The position numbers were made by a program, and so were the translations under genes. 64,000 nt of DNA from the NCBI RefSeq assembly GCF_020852455.1, contig NZ_JADZAT010000032.1, positions 267,540 to 331,539 on the forward strand, written 5' to 3'. Origin of the DNA: Novosphingobium sp. (lineage in GTDB: Bacteria; Pseudomonadota; Alphaproteobacteria; Sphingomonadales; Sphingomonadaceae). Positions within the stretch are counted from its first letter, which is position 1. Every line of letters starts with the position of its first letter. The notes under the pieces were generated by a model. The model saw only the letters and a program-made list of their open reading frames with translations. It was not told the DNA's origin and did no database searches. Shown piece after piece: positions 44,460 to 55,436 of this stretch.

Positions 44460-45791
44460 GTGAGCACCGCGCTGGAGCAGGGACTGGCAAGGGCGCTGGG
44501 GCGCATCGGCCTTCCGGCTCCGCAGTCGATGGAACGGCTGTCCGGCGGTGCCAACATGGAAAGCTGGCGCTTTGCCGCCGGTGCCGAAACCTGCGTGCTG
44601 CGCCGCGCACCCTCGCTTGAAATGATGGCCGGCCGGCCGATGGACCACCACGCCGAAGCCGCGCTGATCCGCGCCGCGCATGCCGCCGGGGTGATGGCGC
44701 CCGAAGTGCTGGTCGAACTGGACGCAGGCGACGGGATCGGTTCGGGCTATGTCATGCGGGCGATTCCCGGATCGCCCGATCCCAACCTGTTCCTGGCCGA
44801 AGCCGATCCGGCGGTGGCGATCCACGATATCGCGCGCGAACTGGTCGCCACGCACCGGACCGACTGCACCGGCCTCGCCGTGCCGCTGATGGACACCCGC
44901 GACGCGCTGGGTGAGCTGCGCAGCCGCTTCCTGGCCTATGGCGGCGACCGGCCGATCCTGGCCCTGGCGCTGCGCTGGCTGGAGGCGAACGTGCCGCCGC
45001 CAACCGCTCCCCGGCTGGTCCACGGCGATTTCCGCCTGGGCAACCTGATGTTCGATCAGGGCCGGCTGACCGGGGTGCTCGACTGGGAACTGGCGCATCT
45101 GGGTGACTGGCACGAGGATCTGGCCTTTGGCTGCATGACCGTCTGGCGCTTTTCGCGGCCCGATCGGCCCGGTTACGGCCTGACCTCGATCGGGGAGCTG
45201 GTCGCCGCCTACGAGGCCGCCGGGGGTGAGCGCTTCGATCCCGAACGGTTCCGGTTTTGGACGATCTACCGCACCTTCTGGTGGGCGCTGGGCTGCCTGC
45301 AGATGGGCGGGTTCTGGCGGGCCGGGCATGATCGCTCGGTCGAACGGGTGGTGGTCGCCCGCCGCACTGCCGAACAGGAACTCGACCTGCTGCTGCTGCT
45401 CGAAGACCTGGCGCCCAAGGCTGAGCGGGCCCGGCCGCTGCCGCCGGCCACTGCGCCGCTTGAGCCGGGCAGCGGCGAGCCGAGCGGGGCGGAGATCCTG
45501 ACCGCGGTGTCCGAATGGCTCAATGCCGAAATCAAGCCGCTGGTTGCGGGCCGCGGCAAGTTCGATCTGGCGGTGGCGCGCAACGCGCTGGGGATCGTCG
45601 CGCGCGAACTTGACCAGCGCCCCGCCGCTACTGATGCCGCGCTGGCCGCGCAATTGCTGGCGGGAGAGGCCGATCTTGCCACCCCCGGGCTGCTGGCCCG
45701 GCTGCGCCGCATGGCGCTGGGCAAATTGACCGCCGACATGCCGAAATATCCCGCCCTGGCCGGTGCCCGGGCGCAATGGGAAGGAAGCTGA
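44460..45791 (+). CDS. Phosphotransferase family protein fused to a DUF6285-like domain
   Basis: 443 residues from GTG 44460, 8 nt after CGGAGG. The kinase-like part (1 to about 330) has the APH catalytic motifs VHGDFRLGNLMF and LDWELAHLGDW. Its relatives sit beside acyl-CoA dehydrogenases and include ACAD10/11-type kinases of 4-hydroxyacyl-CoAs. The last ~100 residues (EILTAVSEWLNAEIKPLV, ARNALGIVARELDQ) look like DUF6285, usually a separate small protein. The acyl-CoA dehydrogenase gene starts 1 bp after its stop. Confidence 0.88.
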   Translation: MSTALEQGLARALGRIGLPAPQSMERLSGGANMESWRFAAGAETCVLRRAPSLEMMAGRPMDHHAEAALIRAAHAAGVMAPEVLVELDAGDGIGSGYVMRAIPGSPDPNLFLAEADPAVAIHDIARELVATHRTDCTGLAVPLMDTRDALGELRSRFLAYGGDRPILALALRWLEANVPPPTAPRLVHGDFRLGNLMFDQGRLTGVLDWELAHLGDWHEDLAFGCMTVWRFSRPDRPGYGLTSIGELVAAYEAAGGERFDPERFRFWTIYRTFWWALGCLQMGGFWRAGHDRSVERVVVARRTAEQELDLLLLLEDLAPKAERARPLPPATAPLEPGSGEPSGAEILTAVSEWLNAEIKPLVAGRGKFDLAVARNALGIVARELDQRPAATDAALAAQLLAGEADLATPGLLARLRRMALGKLTADMPKYPALAGARAQWEGS

Positions 45792-45792
45792 A

Positions 45793-47085
45793 ATGGATTT
45801 TGCGCTGCCCCAGGACCTCGTCGCCTACCTCGCCGAACTGGATGCCTTCATCGAAGCCGAGATCAGGCCGCTTGAGCAGGCCGATGACAACATCCGCTTC
45901 TTCGACCACCGCCGCGAATGGGCGCGGACCGATTTCGAGAACGGCGGCCTGCCGCGCCACGAATGGGAAATGCTGCTGCGCGAAGCCTCGATCCGGGCCG
46001 ACAAGGCCGGGCACTGGCGCTTTTCCGCGCCCAAGAAGTACGGCGGCAAGGATGGCTCCAACCTGGCGATGGCGGTGATCCGCGATCACTTTACCCAGCT
46101 GGGGCTGGGGCTGCACAATGATCTGCAGAACGAACATTCGATTGTCGGCAACTTCCCCTTCGTCAACATGTTCGAACACTTCGGGACCGAGGCCCAGCAG
46201 CAGGAATTCATCCTGGGCGGGTTCGAACGCAACCGGCGCGTGGCTTTCGGCCTGACCGAACCGCACCACGGATCGGACGCGACCCATATGGAAACCCGCG
46301 CGGTGCGCGAAACCCGCGATGGCGTGCCCGGCTGGCGGATCGATGGCGAGAAGATGTGGATCACCGGCATGCACGTCGCCACCCATTGCGCGGCCTTCTG
46401 CCGCACCTCGGGCAATGCCGGCGATGCCCGGGGGATCACCTGCCTGCTGGTGCCGATCGATACCCCCGGCATGGTGGTCGATGAATACCTGTGGACCTTC
46501 AACATGCCGACCGACCACCCGCGGATGCATTTCGAAAATTGCTGGGTGCCCGAAAGCGCGGTGCTGGGCCCGGTCGATGGCGGGCTGGCGATCGCGCAGA
46601 GCTTCGTCCACCAGAACCGCATCCGCCAGGCCGCCAGCTCGCTGGGCGCGGCGACCTTCTGCGTGACCGAGGCGGTCAAGTACGCTCGCCAGCGCAAGCC
46701 CTTCGGGCAGGAGCTGGCCCGCAACCAGGCGATCCAGTTCCCGCTGGTCGAACTGGCCACCCAGTGCGAGATGCTGCGCACGCTGATCTACAAGACCGCC
46801 TGGGAGATGGACCAGCTGCCGCACAAGGAGATCGAGCACAAGCTGTCGGACAAGATCTCAATGTGCAACTACTACGCCAACCGGCTGGTCTGCGAGGCGG
46901 CCGACCGGGCGATGCAGGTCCACGGCGGGATCGGCTATTCACGGCACAAGCCGTTCGAGCACATCTATCGCCACCACCGCCGCTACCGGATCACCGAAGG
47001 CGCGGAAGAGATCCAGATGCGCAAGGTCGGCGCCTACCTGTTCGGCTACCTGGGCCCCAAGCGCGAGGAATATTCGAAGCTGTAG
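45793..47085 (+). CDS. Acyl-CoA dehydrogenase
   Basis: 430 residues from MDFALPQDL. FAD-binding signatures FGLTEPHHGSDATHMETRA and MWITGMHVATHCAAF, and C-terminal RQRKPFGQELARNQAIQ, QVHGGIGYSRHKPFEHIYRHHRRYRITEGAEEIQ. The R-x-TEG end matches the ACAD10/11-like subfamily. Together with the preceding kinase it probably degrades 4-hydroxy or other unusual acyl-CoAs. Confidence 0.93.
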   Translation: MDFALPQDLVAYLAELDAFIEAEIRPLEQADDNIRFFDHRREWARTDFENGGLPRHEWEMLLREASIRADKAGHWRFSAPKKYGGKDGSNLAMAVIRDHFTQLGLGLHNDLQNEHSIVGNFPFVNMFEHFGTEAQQQEFILGGFERNRRVAFGLTEPHHGSDATHMETRAVRETRDGVPGWRIDGEKMWITGMHVATHCAAFCRTSGNAGDARGITCLLVPIDTPGMVVDEYLWTFNMPTDHPRMHFENCWVPESAVLGPVDGGLAIAQSFVHQNRIRQAASSLGAATFCVTEAVKYARQRKPFGQELARNQAIQFPLVELATQCEMLRTLIYKTAWEMDQLPHKEIEHKLSDKISMCNYYANRLVCEAADRAMQVHGGIGYSRHKPFEHIYRHHRRYRITEGAEEIQMRKVGAYLFGYLGPKREEYSKL

Positions 47086-47107
47086 GTTGGCCCTTGGCTA
47101 AGGAGGG

Positions 47108-47189
47108 CAACACCGGCCCGCTCCCCCGGCCCGACCACCCGTTCATGGTACCCTAAGGGTGGTCGGGCCGGGGGAGCGGGCCGGTGTTG
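47108..47189. repeat. 33-bp perfect inverted repeat (long GC hairpin)
   Basis: The arm 47108-47140 starts CAACACCGGCCCGCTCCCCC; its exact complement is 47157-47189. The 16-nt loop contains GGTACCCTAA. It lies between convergent genes and would be an extremely stable hairpin. Related hairpins occur at 57.2 kb and, in part, at 38.0 kb. Confidence 0.85.
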
Positions 47190-47216
47190 AACAGGGATGG
47201 CCCAGCCATCCCCAAT

Positions 47217-48323
47217 CTATTGCGCGGCGACGCGGTAGCCTGACGAATCGTACTGGTATCCGTCGTAGATCGTGCGGGCCAGCGCGGCGATCTTGGCATC
47301 GCGGCCGGCATGGCCACCCTGCCCGGTGACGTAGATCGCCATGGCATAGACCCGGCCATCGGGAGTGCGCACCAGGCCAACGTCGCTGGCGGTGTTCGAC
47401 AGCGTCCCGGTCTTGTGGGCCACCCGTGCGTCGCTGGGCAGCAGCGCGCGCATCCGGCGCTTGCCGGTAGCGCAGCGTTCCATCGTCGAGATCAGCAGCG
47501 CGCGGCTATCACCGCTCAGCCAGCGGCCCTGATAGAGGCCCGAAAGCAGGCGGGCCATGGCCATCGGCGTGGCGCTGTCGCGCTCGTCGATCATGGTCGC
47601 GGGATTGTATTCGCCATCGTCGCGCACCAGCGTGGCGATATCGCGGTCAAGCCGCAGGCCCGAATTGCCGGTGGCGCGCAGCCAGCGGTTGACCGCCGCC
47701 GGGCCGCCAACCACGGCCAGCAGGGCATCGGTGGCCTGGTTGTCCGAATGGATCAGCGTGCGTTCGATCAGCTGCCGTCCGGTCAGCATGGTGCCGGCCC
47801 GCACCGGAGCGACCGAACTGGAATACTTCTTCGATTTGACCGGCACCATCAGCGGATAGCTGGCATCCAGGCTGAAGCGCCCGTCATCAACCCCGGTCAG
47901 GAAGGTGGCAACGATCGCGACCTTGCTGGTCGAAGCCATCGGGAACGGCGTATCGCCCAGCACGGTCACCGTGCGGCCGGTCGAAAGGTCGATCGCGGCC
48001 AGGCCGATCCGGCCATTCGCGGGATCGGTCTGCACCGCCAGTTGCGAATCGAGGTTCGAACCATAGGCCCGAGGCGCGCTGCTGGCTACGAACGGGCGAA
48101 CATTCGAAGGCAGCACCCGCTGGGCGGATTCGCTGCTGGGCAAAACCTTGACCGCAACCTTGGCCGGCGCCTGCAGCTGGCTGCGCGCCTGCACGGCCTT
48201 GACCGTGAAAGCCTTGTCGAATTCCGCCTCAAGCGAATCGGCGTGCGCGGGCGCAAGCGGAACCAGCGTGGCCGTAGCCAGCGCAAGGCCGGTAAACACC
48301 CTCGAAATCAGTCCCGTGGTCAT
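47217..48323 (-). CDS. Class A beta-lactamase-like serine hydrolase, secreted
   Basis: 368 residues, about 80 longer than classical class A enzymes. Signal peptide ends near APAHA (residue 28). Catalytic motifs: S131-x-x-K134 (STSK), S193-D-N195, and KTG in VAHKTGTLSN. An ERDSATP stretch matches the omega-loop-following RDTTTP. The extra ~80 residues between signal peptide and domain are low-complexity. May be a true beta-lactamase or a PBP-like hydrolase; activity cannot be judged here. Confidence 0.88.
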   Translation of the reverse strand: MTTGLISRVFTGLALATATLVPLAPAHADSLEAEFDKAFTVKAVQARSQLQAPAKVAVKVLPSSESAQRVLPSNVRPFVASSAPRAYGSNLDSQLAVQTDPANGRIGLAAIDLSTGRTVTVLGDTPFPMASTSKVAIVATFLTGVDDGRFSLDASYPLMVPVKSKKYSSSVAPVRAGTMLTGRQLIERTLIHSDNQATDALLAVVGGPAAVNRWLRATGNSGLRLDRDIATLVRDDGEYNPATMIDERDSATPMAMARLLSGLYQGRWLSGDSRALLISTMERCATGKRRMRALLPSDARVAHKTGTLSNTASDVGLVRTPDGRVYAMAIYVTGQGGHAGRDAKIAALARTIYDGYQYDSSGYRVAAQ

Positions 48324-48431
48324 GCGAGTAGCGATAGCCCAAACATGCTTTCTGTTTGGCTAACGCCGGGCGGCAAGCCCAGCATTGCGCGACGAACTGC
48401 ACCGCGTTTGCGGGAAAGTGCGTAGAGTGCA

Positions 48432-48471
48432 CGAAAAAAGGGCCGGAAGATTGTGCTTCCGGCCCTGCTTT
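48432..48471 (-). terminator. Terminator of the RNA ligase gene
   Basis: AGGGCCGGAAG and CTTCCGGCCCT form an 11-bp stem; on the minus strand it is followed by TTTTTT. It ends next to the stop of the RNA ligase gene. Confidence 0.85.
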
Positions 48472-49602
48472 TCAGGACTCATCACCAATAACCTGCGTTA
48501 GCGCATGCGATGGCACATAGCCGTCGAGGTGGTTGCCAACCGGCCGGATCTGCCTGAACATTCGATCCCGCGCCTTCGGGTCTGATGCTAGATCGGGGTT
48601 CTTGCGGAAGGCGAAGATGTAAGGTGTTACATCTGCCGGAATTTCCGCCATGGACAGGCCAACTTCCTTATCACTCGCTCCGGCAAACCCTGCCGCAACC
48701 GTTGCTACACGATCGACAATTCCGTCCAGCATCTCGCGGAGTCTGGTCTCGATTGCGTCGAAATCCGCCCAGAGCTCTTCGGGTATGCTTCGCCGAACTT
48801 CGCCAAGGTCCTCGCCGCTGCGGATCAGATCCCAGATTCCCAAAGGCGTAACGCGCGCAATCAGGGCATGTAAGCGGCAGTAGGCCGGGCTCTTCAGCTT
48901 CTGGCGCTGTCCACTGGCATAGCGGACAACATAGCCTTCTTCCTGCTCGGGCAATTGTTCTGCCGATGCGACAAGGTCTTGCGCGGAGGTGAAGTTGTAA
49001 CGCTTTGCCATGCGCCAACCGACCGCTTCGGCGACCGCAGACAACTGCCCGAAGTCCAGCTCGAACCCCTCGCCGTCATAAGCGGAAAGCAGGACCAGGC
49101 CTGCCTCATCATAGGCGACGATGATCCGGTTCTCGGGGTAGATTGCCTCTGCAAGGTAAGTCGTTTCGCAATCCAGCGCCGTGAGATCGAATTGCTCGAG
49201 CTGTGCCTCCGCCCAGATCGCCTGATCTGAGTCGAATGCCCCGCGCGTCGCTGCTCGCCATCTGCCGTCATGGAAAAAGAGAATGATCAGGCTGCCATCA
49301 AGCTTTTCGAAAACCTCGAAGGGTTCGTCGAGCATGGTCTGCCCCATTTCCCCGACGTTGAAGAACTTGGGGAAAGGGGTTGCAACCAGCCGCCGGGCAG
49401 CCGGATCGAGGATCAGGCCGCGGGCGATCAGCGCGAACTCGTCCCACATCCGGTCATAGACGCAGGCGTTTGAGTAGTTCCAGATCTGCAGACCGCTCGC
49501 TTCGGTCCGGGCATAGACAGCGCCGCGATCGCGGGCGGCCTGCAAGCCCCGCGTCAGCTCGTCATAGGTAATGCTTCTGGCGAAATGCCGAATTCCAGTC
49601 AT
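48472..49602 (-). CDS. T4 Rnl1-like RNA ligase
   Basis: 376 residues. Nucleotidyltransferase motifs in order: motif I with the adenylated lysine K100 in FEKLDGSLI, ARGLI upstream (60-64), motif IIIa in YLAEAIYPENRIIVAY, motif IV EEGYVVR (221-227) and motif V QKLKSPAYCRLH (K235, K237). This order and the YCRLH end match the Rnl1/RnlA family, which rejoins 5'-phosphate and 3'-OH RNA ends such as cleaved tRNA anticodon loops. No polynucleotide kinase or ribonuclease partner is adjacent. It is rare as a chromosomal gene. Confidence 0.88.
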   Translation of the reverse strand: MTGIRHFARSITYDELTRGLQAARDRGAVYARTEASGLQIWNYSNACVYDRMWDEFALIARGLILDPAARRLVATPFPKFFNVGEMGQTMLDEPFEVFEKLDGSLIILFFHDGRWRAATRGAFDSDQAIWAEAQLEQFDLTALDCETTYLAEAIYPENRIIVAYDEAGLVLLSAYDGEGFELDFGQLSAVAEAVGWRMAKRYNFTSAQDLVASAEQLPEQEEGYVVRYASGQRQKLKSPAYCRLHALIARVTPLGIWDLIRSGEDLGEVRRSIPEELWADFDAIETRLREMLDGIVDRVATVAAGFAGASDKEVGLSMAEIPADVTPYIFAFRKNPDLASDPKARDRMFRQIRPVGNHLDGYVPSHALTQVIGDES

Positions 49603-49830
49603 TGTACTTGGCCTTTTGCTGGCCGGCGAACATGACGAGTATTCGTAAAGACTTGCTATCGAAAACCCGCCAACGCCGACGGGTTTCGATTTCCCCGCCT
49701 AAGAAATGCGCGCACCAAAGCACCGCCCTTTCAGGACGTTGCCGAGATAAGAATCGAGGTGTGCTTTCCTAGACATGGGGCGCGGCGGATATGGTTTGGT
49801 CCAGCACGAGTCAAGAAAAATGGAAGACCA

Positions 49831-49865
49831 AAGAAAAGGGCCGCAGGATCACCCCTGCGGCCCTT
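49831..49865 (-). terminator. groEL terminator
   Basis: AAGGGCCGCAG (49836-49846) and CTGCGGCCCTT (49855-49865) pair over 11 bp; on the minus strand TTTTCTTT follows. The rest of 49603-49890 is the promoter side of the RNA ligase gene and shows no gene. Confidence 0.85.
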
Positions 49866-49891
49866 AACTTACTGGTTGGATGGAGACGGAC

Positions 49892-51541
<1,650 letters not shown>

Positions 51542-51593
51542 TCAAAGTTCACAAAGTTCACACGGAATCGGGATTTACTGTGACCTTCGGCCT

Positions 51594-51881
51594 TCAGCCG
51601 ATGATCCCCAGGATGTCCGATTCCTTCATGATCAGCAGGTCTTCGCCGTCGATCTTGACTTCGGTGCCCGACCACTTGCCGAACAGCACCTTGTCGCCGG
51701 CCTTGACGTCCAGCGGGCTGACCTTGCCATCTTCGGCCTTGGCGCCGGCTCCGGCGGCCACAACGATGCCTTCGGCGGGCTTTTCCTTGGCGCTGTCGGG
51801 AATGATGATCCCGCCGGCGGTCTTTTCTTCAGCCTCGACGCGGCGAACGAGCACGCGATCGTGCAACGGACGGAAGCTCAT
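51594..51881 (-). CDS. groS: Co-chaperonin GroES (10 kDa)
   Basis: 95 residues from [20 protein letters not shown], preceded by GAGGA. The mobile loop [16 protein letters not shown] and the C-terminal [14 protein letters not shown] are standard. An upstream in-frame start would run through the CIRCE element and is rejected. Confidence 0.98.
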   Translation of the reverse strand: MSFRPLHDRVLVRRVEAEEKTAGGIIIPDSAKEKPAEGIVVAAGAGAKAEDGKVSPLDVKAGDKVLFGKWSGTEVKIDGEDLLIMKESDILGIIG

Positions 51882-51915
51882 GTGGATGTCCTCTCTACAT
51901 GACGGTTGAATGCAA

Positions 51916-51942
51916 TTGGCACTCTCACCCCGAGAGTGCCAG
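51916..51942. promoter_or_regulatory. CIRCE operator (HrcA site) of groESL
   Basis: TTGGCACTC-N9-GAGTGCCAG, matching the CIRCE consensus TTAGCACTC-N9-GAGTGCTAA with two compensating changes. It lies 35 bp before the groES ATG, so groESL is expected to be HrcA-repressed and heat-inducible. Confidence 0.93.
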
Positions 51943-51999
51943 CGGGGCGCATATGGGTGCGCCATGATCCCCCGTCAAGGAGAGTCTGGAGTCATTTTT

Positions 52000-53379
52000 T
52001 CAGGCCGGAAGCAGCCGCAGCACCTCGCGCCGCCACCAGCGGTGGAGCAGCAGCGCCGCCACCACCACCAGCCCGGCGGCCAGGCCGATCCAGACCCCCA
52101 GCCCGCCCAGCGGGGTGAACAGGCCCAGCCCTGCCGACAGGCCGAACCCGGGCAGCCAATAGCCAAACAGCGCGATTGCCATCGGCATGCGGGTGTCCTG
52201 CAATCCGCGCAGCGCGCCGGCCGCCACCGCCTGGATTCCGTCGAACAGCTGGAACAGCGCCGCAATCGCCAGATACTGGGCGGCAAGGGTGACCAGCCGG
52301 GCATTGGCCGGATCGGCCACGTCGACATAGAGTGAAAGCACCTGGTGGGGCAGCAACCACATCACGCTGGCGCCGATGAACGAAAAGCCGAAGGCGATCG
52401 ACAGCGAAGCCAGTCCTGCCAGTCGCACGCCTTCATTGCTGGCTGCGCCATAGTGATAGCCGACCCGGATCGTCGCGGCCTGACCGACCCCGAACGGCAC
52501 CTGGAAAGCCAGCGCGGCAACCTGCAGCGCCACGGTATGCGCGGCCAGTTCGGCGGCACCGATCCGCCCCATCAGGTAGGCGGCGGCGCTGAAGAACCCG
52601 CCCTCGGCGATGATGATGCAGGCGATCGGCAGGCCGATCCGGATCAGGTCACGCATCCGCTGCCATTCCGGACGCCACCAGTTGCCCAGCAGGCGATAGC
52701 GCCGCAGCCGCCGGTCGAGCACGATGACCAGCCCGTAGGCCGCAACCATCGCCCAGGCGGTGATCACGCTGGCCAGCGCCGACCCCAGCAGGCCCATTGC
52801 CGGCGCCCCAAGGTGGCCGAAGATCAGCACCCAGTTGCCAAACCCGTTGATCACGATCGAAAAGGCCATGATCGCCGTTGCCAGTAACGGACGGCTAAGC
52901 GCGGAAACAAAGGTGCGCTGAACCGTGGCAATGACCATGGCCGGGATCGCCCAGCGGATGATTGCCAGGAATTCGCCGGCCTGTCTGGAGATTTCTGGAT
53001 CCTGCCCGGTCAGCAGCATCAGCGCTTCGCCCCACTGGCACAGCAGGATCCCGCCCAGCCCGGTTCCGACAGCCAGCCACAGCGCCATCCGCACCGACCG
53101 GCGCACTTCGCGGACCGCATGGCGCTTGCGCCCAAGTTCGGCGGCGACCAGCGGCGCGACCGCGCCAGTCAGGCCCGACAGGGCCCAGCTGATCAGCATG
53201 TATTGGGTCACCGCCAGGCTGGAGGCGGCGAGCGGCTCCTGGCCCAGCATGGCAACGAAGATCACGTCGGTGGTGCCGATCGCCATCCACAGCAGGTTGG
53301 CCAGCGCCAGCGGCCCCGCCAGGTGCAGCGTTTCGCGCAGTTCCGCGCGCCATGGGGTCAAGGCGGGGGCATCAGGCAT
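52000..53379 (-). CDS. MATE family efflux transporter
   Basis: 459 residues from ATG 53379; a TTG 21 codons earlier is possible but has no ribosome site. Twelve hydrophobic helices and MATE landmarks: PLALANLLWMAIGTTDVIFVAMLG in helix 1-2 (two parts), GLGGILLCQWG, and VPFGVGQAATIRVGYHYGA in the second half. Likely Na+ or H+ driven export of cationic drugs (NorM-like). Divergent from the cytochrome gene. Confidence 0.92.
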   Translation of the reverse strand: MPDAPALTPWRAELRETLHLAGPLALANLLWMAIGTTDVIFVAMLGQEPLAASSLAVTQYMLISWALSGLTGAVAPLVAAELGRKRHAVREVRRSVRMALWLAVGTGLGGILLCQWGEALMLLTGQDPEISRQAGEFLAIIRWAIPAMVIATVQRTFVSALSRPLLATAIMAFSIVINGFGNWVLIFGHLGAPAMGLLGSALASVITAWAMVAAYGLVIVLDRRLRRYRLLGNWWRPEWQRMRDLIRIGLPIACIIIAEGGFFSAAAYLMGRIGAAELAAHTVALQVAALAFQVPFGVGQAATIRVGYHYGAASNEGVRLAGLASLSIAFGFSFIGASVMWLLPHQVLSLYVDVADPANARLVTLAAQYLAIAALFQLFDGIQAVAAGALRGLQDTRMPMAIALFGYWLPGFGLSAGLGLFTPLGGLGVWIGLAAGLVVVAALLLHRWWRREVLRLLPA

Positions 53380-53560
53380 AAAGCCGGTCCGGATAGGCGG
53401 ATCGGCCGGGGCCTTAAAGCCAATTCGGCTGACTTCGATCAATTCGCCGCGCGGGCGTGCGCTTTATGCAACGACTGTGGAAACAAACGCACTTTCGCGC
53501 TTGCCCCGCTCGCGTCTATCAGTAATTGCTAATCTTGACCCTTAGGGAGGGAAGTGAACC

Positions 53561-54013
53561 ATGAACAAGTCAATTGCCACCGGCGCATTGCTGAGCCTGG
53601 CCCTGGCGTTGTCGGCCTGCGGCAAGCCTGCCGAGGAAAAGCCGGCCGATAGCGCTCCGGCCGCCGCAACCAGCGAAACGGCTGCCGCCCCCGCCGCCGA
53701 AGCGACCACCGCCGATGCCGGCGGCAAGCCTGCCGTGTTCGGCCAGTGCGCCGCCTGCCATGCGGTTGAACCCGGCAAGAACGGCGTTGGCCCCAGCCTG
53801 GCCGGGATCGTTGGCCGCAAGGCCGGCAGCGTGGCCGGTTTCGCCTATTCGGATGCCAACAAGAATTCGGGGCTGACCTGGGACGAGAAGACGCTCGACA
53901 CCTATCTCACCAACCCGATGAAGATGGTGCCCGGGACCAAGATGACCTACGCCGGGCTGGCTGACGCGGCCAAGCGCAAGGAACTGATCGAGTACCTCAA
54001 GACACTGAAATAA
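53561..54013 (+). CDS. Cytochrome c lipoprotein
   Basis: 150 residues. Lipobox LSAC (C at residue 20), a ~35-residue Ala/Glu-rich linker, then a class I cytochrome c domain: haem attachment CAACH, GPSLAGIVGRKAGS, and the axial Met in PGTKMTYAG. Membrane-anchored electron carrier (cytochrome c2/c552 type). ATG follows AGGGAGGGAAG. Confidence 0.92.
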   Translation: MNKSIATGALLSLALALSACGKPAEEKPADSAPAAATSETAAAPAAEATTADAGGKPAVFGQCAACHAVEPGKNGVGPSLAGIVGRKAGSVAGFAYSDANKNSGLTWDEKTLDTYLTNPMKMVPGTKMTYAGLADAAKRKELIEYLKTLK

Positions 54014-54046
54014 GCGCAGTCCTTCGGGTCGCACCGGGGAACGCGC

Positions 54047-54081
54047 GGGGGCCGGAGGCGTAAGTCTTCGGCCCCTTTTTT
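54047..54081 (+). terminator. Terminator of the cytochrome c gene
   Basis: GGGGCCGGAGG... pairs with CTTCGGCCCC, followed by TTTTTT. Confidence 0.75.
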
Positions 54082-54116
54082 GCGGGCGCGGCTGAGGTCC
54101 AGACGCCAGGCAAACG

Positions 54117-54146
54117 AAAAGGGCGACCCCGCGGGGCCGCCCTTTC
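54117..54146 (-). terminator. rplL terminator
   Basis: AAAGGGCGACCCC/GGGGCCGCCCTTT stem; the minus strand continues TTTTCG. Located 22 bp beyond the rplL stop. Confidence 0.8.
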
Positions 54147-54167
54147 CTGAATGCAAGAAAGCGAAGC

Positions 54168-54545
54168 TTACTTGACTTCGACGGTGCCGCCAGCAGCGGT
54201 GATCTTGGCAGCGATCTCGTCGGCTTCAGCCTTCGAAACGCCTTCCTTGACGGCCTTGGGAGCCGCTTCGACCAGCGCCTTGGCTTCGGTCAGGCCGAGC
54301 GAGGTGATCGCGCGGACTTCCTTGATGACGGCGATCTTGTTGCCGCCGTCGCCGGTCAGGATGACGTCGAATTCGGTCTTTTCTTCAACCGCTTCGGCAG
54401 CAGCGCCGCCGCCAGCAGGGGCAGCAACGGCAACAGCGGCAGCAGCAGAGACGCCCCAGGCTTCTTCAAGGGCCTTGGCGAGGTCAGCAGCTTCCAGAAC
54501 GGTCAGCTTCGAAAGTTCTTCAACAAGCTTGGCGATATCGGCCAT
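54168..54545 (-). CDS. rplL: 50S ribosomal protein L7/L12
   Basis: 125 residues. N-terminal dimerisation domain ([25 protein letters not shown], in parts), Ala/Gly-rich hinge, and C-terminal factor-binding domain [42 protein letters not shown]. Follows rplJ by 63 bp. Confidence 0.98.
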   Translation of the reverse strand: MADIAKLVEELSKLTVLEAADLAKALEEAWGVSAAAAVAVAAPAGGGAAAEAVEEKTEFDVILTGDGGNKIAVIKEVRAITSLGLTEAKALVEAAPKAVKEGVSKAEADEIAAKITAAGGTVEVK

Positions 54546-54608
54546 GATGTTTCACTCCTAATTGATGGACCCGGAGAACGTCTCCGGAATAATCGTCTAA
54601 CCCTGTGG

Positions 54609-55118
54609 TCAGGCTGCCTTGGCGTAGGCGCCGAAAACGCGCGCCAGCTTGGCCGCCGGAGCGGTGCTGAGCTGCGCGATCTTGGTCGCCGGAGCCTGGA
54701 CCAGACCGATGAGTGTGCCGCGCAGTTCGTCGAGCGAGGGCATCGAGGCGAGCGCCTTGATACCTTCCGCGTTCAGAACCTGCGAACCCATCGAACCGCC
54801 GACGATTTCGATCTTGTCGTTCGTCTTGGCGAATTCCACGACTGCCTTGGCGGCAGCCACCGGATCGACCGAAGAGGCGATCGCGGTCGGGCCGGTGAGC
54901 ATGTCACCGATCCCGGCATAGTCCGTGTCCTTGATGGCGAGCTTGGCCAGACGGTTCTTCGCAACCTTGTACGATGCGCCCGCGTCACGGATCTTCCCGC
55001 GCAGCGCAGTGGACTGCGCAACGGTGAGGCCGAGATTGCGGGTGACAACCACCACGCCAACCTCGTTGAAGACCGCGTTCAGCGATGCGACCGATTCGGC
55101 TTTCTGCGAACGATCCAT
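54609..55118 (-). CDS. rplJ: 50S ribosomal protein L10
   Basis: 169 residues from [10 protein letters not shown], preceded by [42 protein letters not shown] and the L12-binding C-terminal helices are standard. It is not preceded by rplK-rplA in this window, nor followed by rpoBC, which lies 3.5 kb away on the other strand. Confidence 0.98.
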   Translation of the reverse strand: MDRSQKAESVASLNAVFNEVGVVVVTRNLGLTVAQSTALRGKIRDAGASYKVAKNRLAKLAIKDTDYAGIGDMLTGPTAIASSVDPVAAAKAVVEFAKTNDKIEIVGGSMGSQVLNAEGIKALASMPSLDELRGTLIGLVQAPATKIAQLSTAPAAKLARVFGAYAKAA

Positions 55119-55436
55119 GCCTAACTCCTTCTCTTGTGGCCGCATGGACAAGCCATGCGGTGGCACAAATGACCGGGCGGAAGACCCGCACGGCCGGCTA
55201 CGTTTGTCCGCGGTGCAGCTGCACCACGGGCGAGTCCGTGCGATGGGGAAGGAGGGCGCGGGAAACGCCAGGCCGGACCAGCGCGGTGCACTGGCCAGGA
55301 ATTTGCTCTGTCCCCGTCTAGGCTGCGGATTAAGAGGGGAGCCCTCAGCAGCTGTCTCGGACGGATGACACGGGCACAAAGGCCCGGTCGGGGCGCGCAA
55401 CTAGCAGGAACGGGGGAAGAGTCAAGGCCGCACCCG
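55119..55436 (-). promoter_or_regulatory. rplJ leader (probable L10/L12 autoregulatory region)
   Basis: 318 bp without a gene. On the minus strand it contains hairpins including GCGGTGCAGCTGCACCAC and CCGCATGG-CTTGT-CCATGCGG (55140-55160) just before the ribosome site. L10-L12 complexes repress their own mRNA through such a leader in other bacteria; I could not confirm the kink-turn by eye. Confidence 0.45.
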
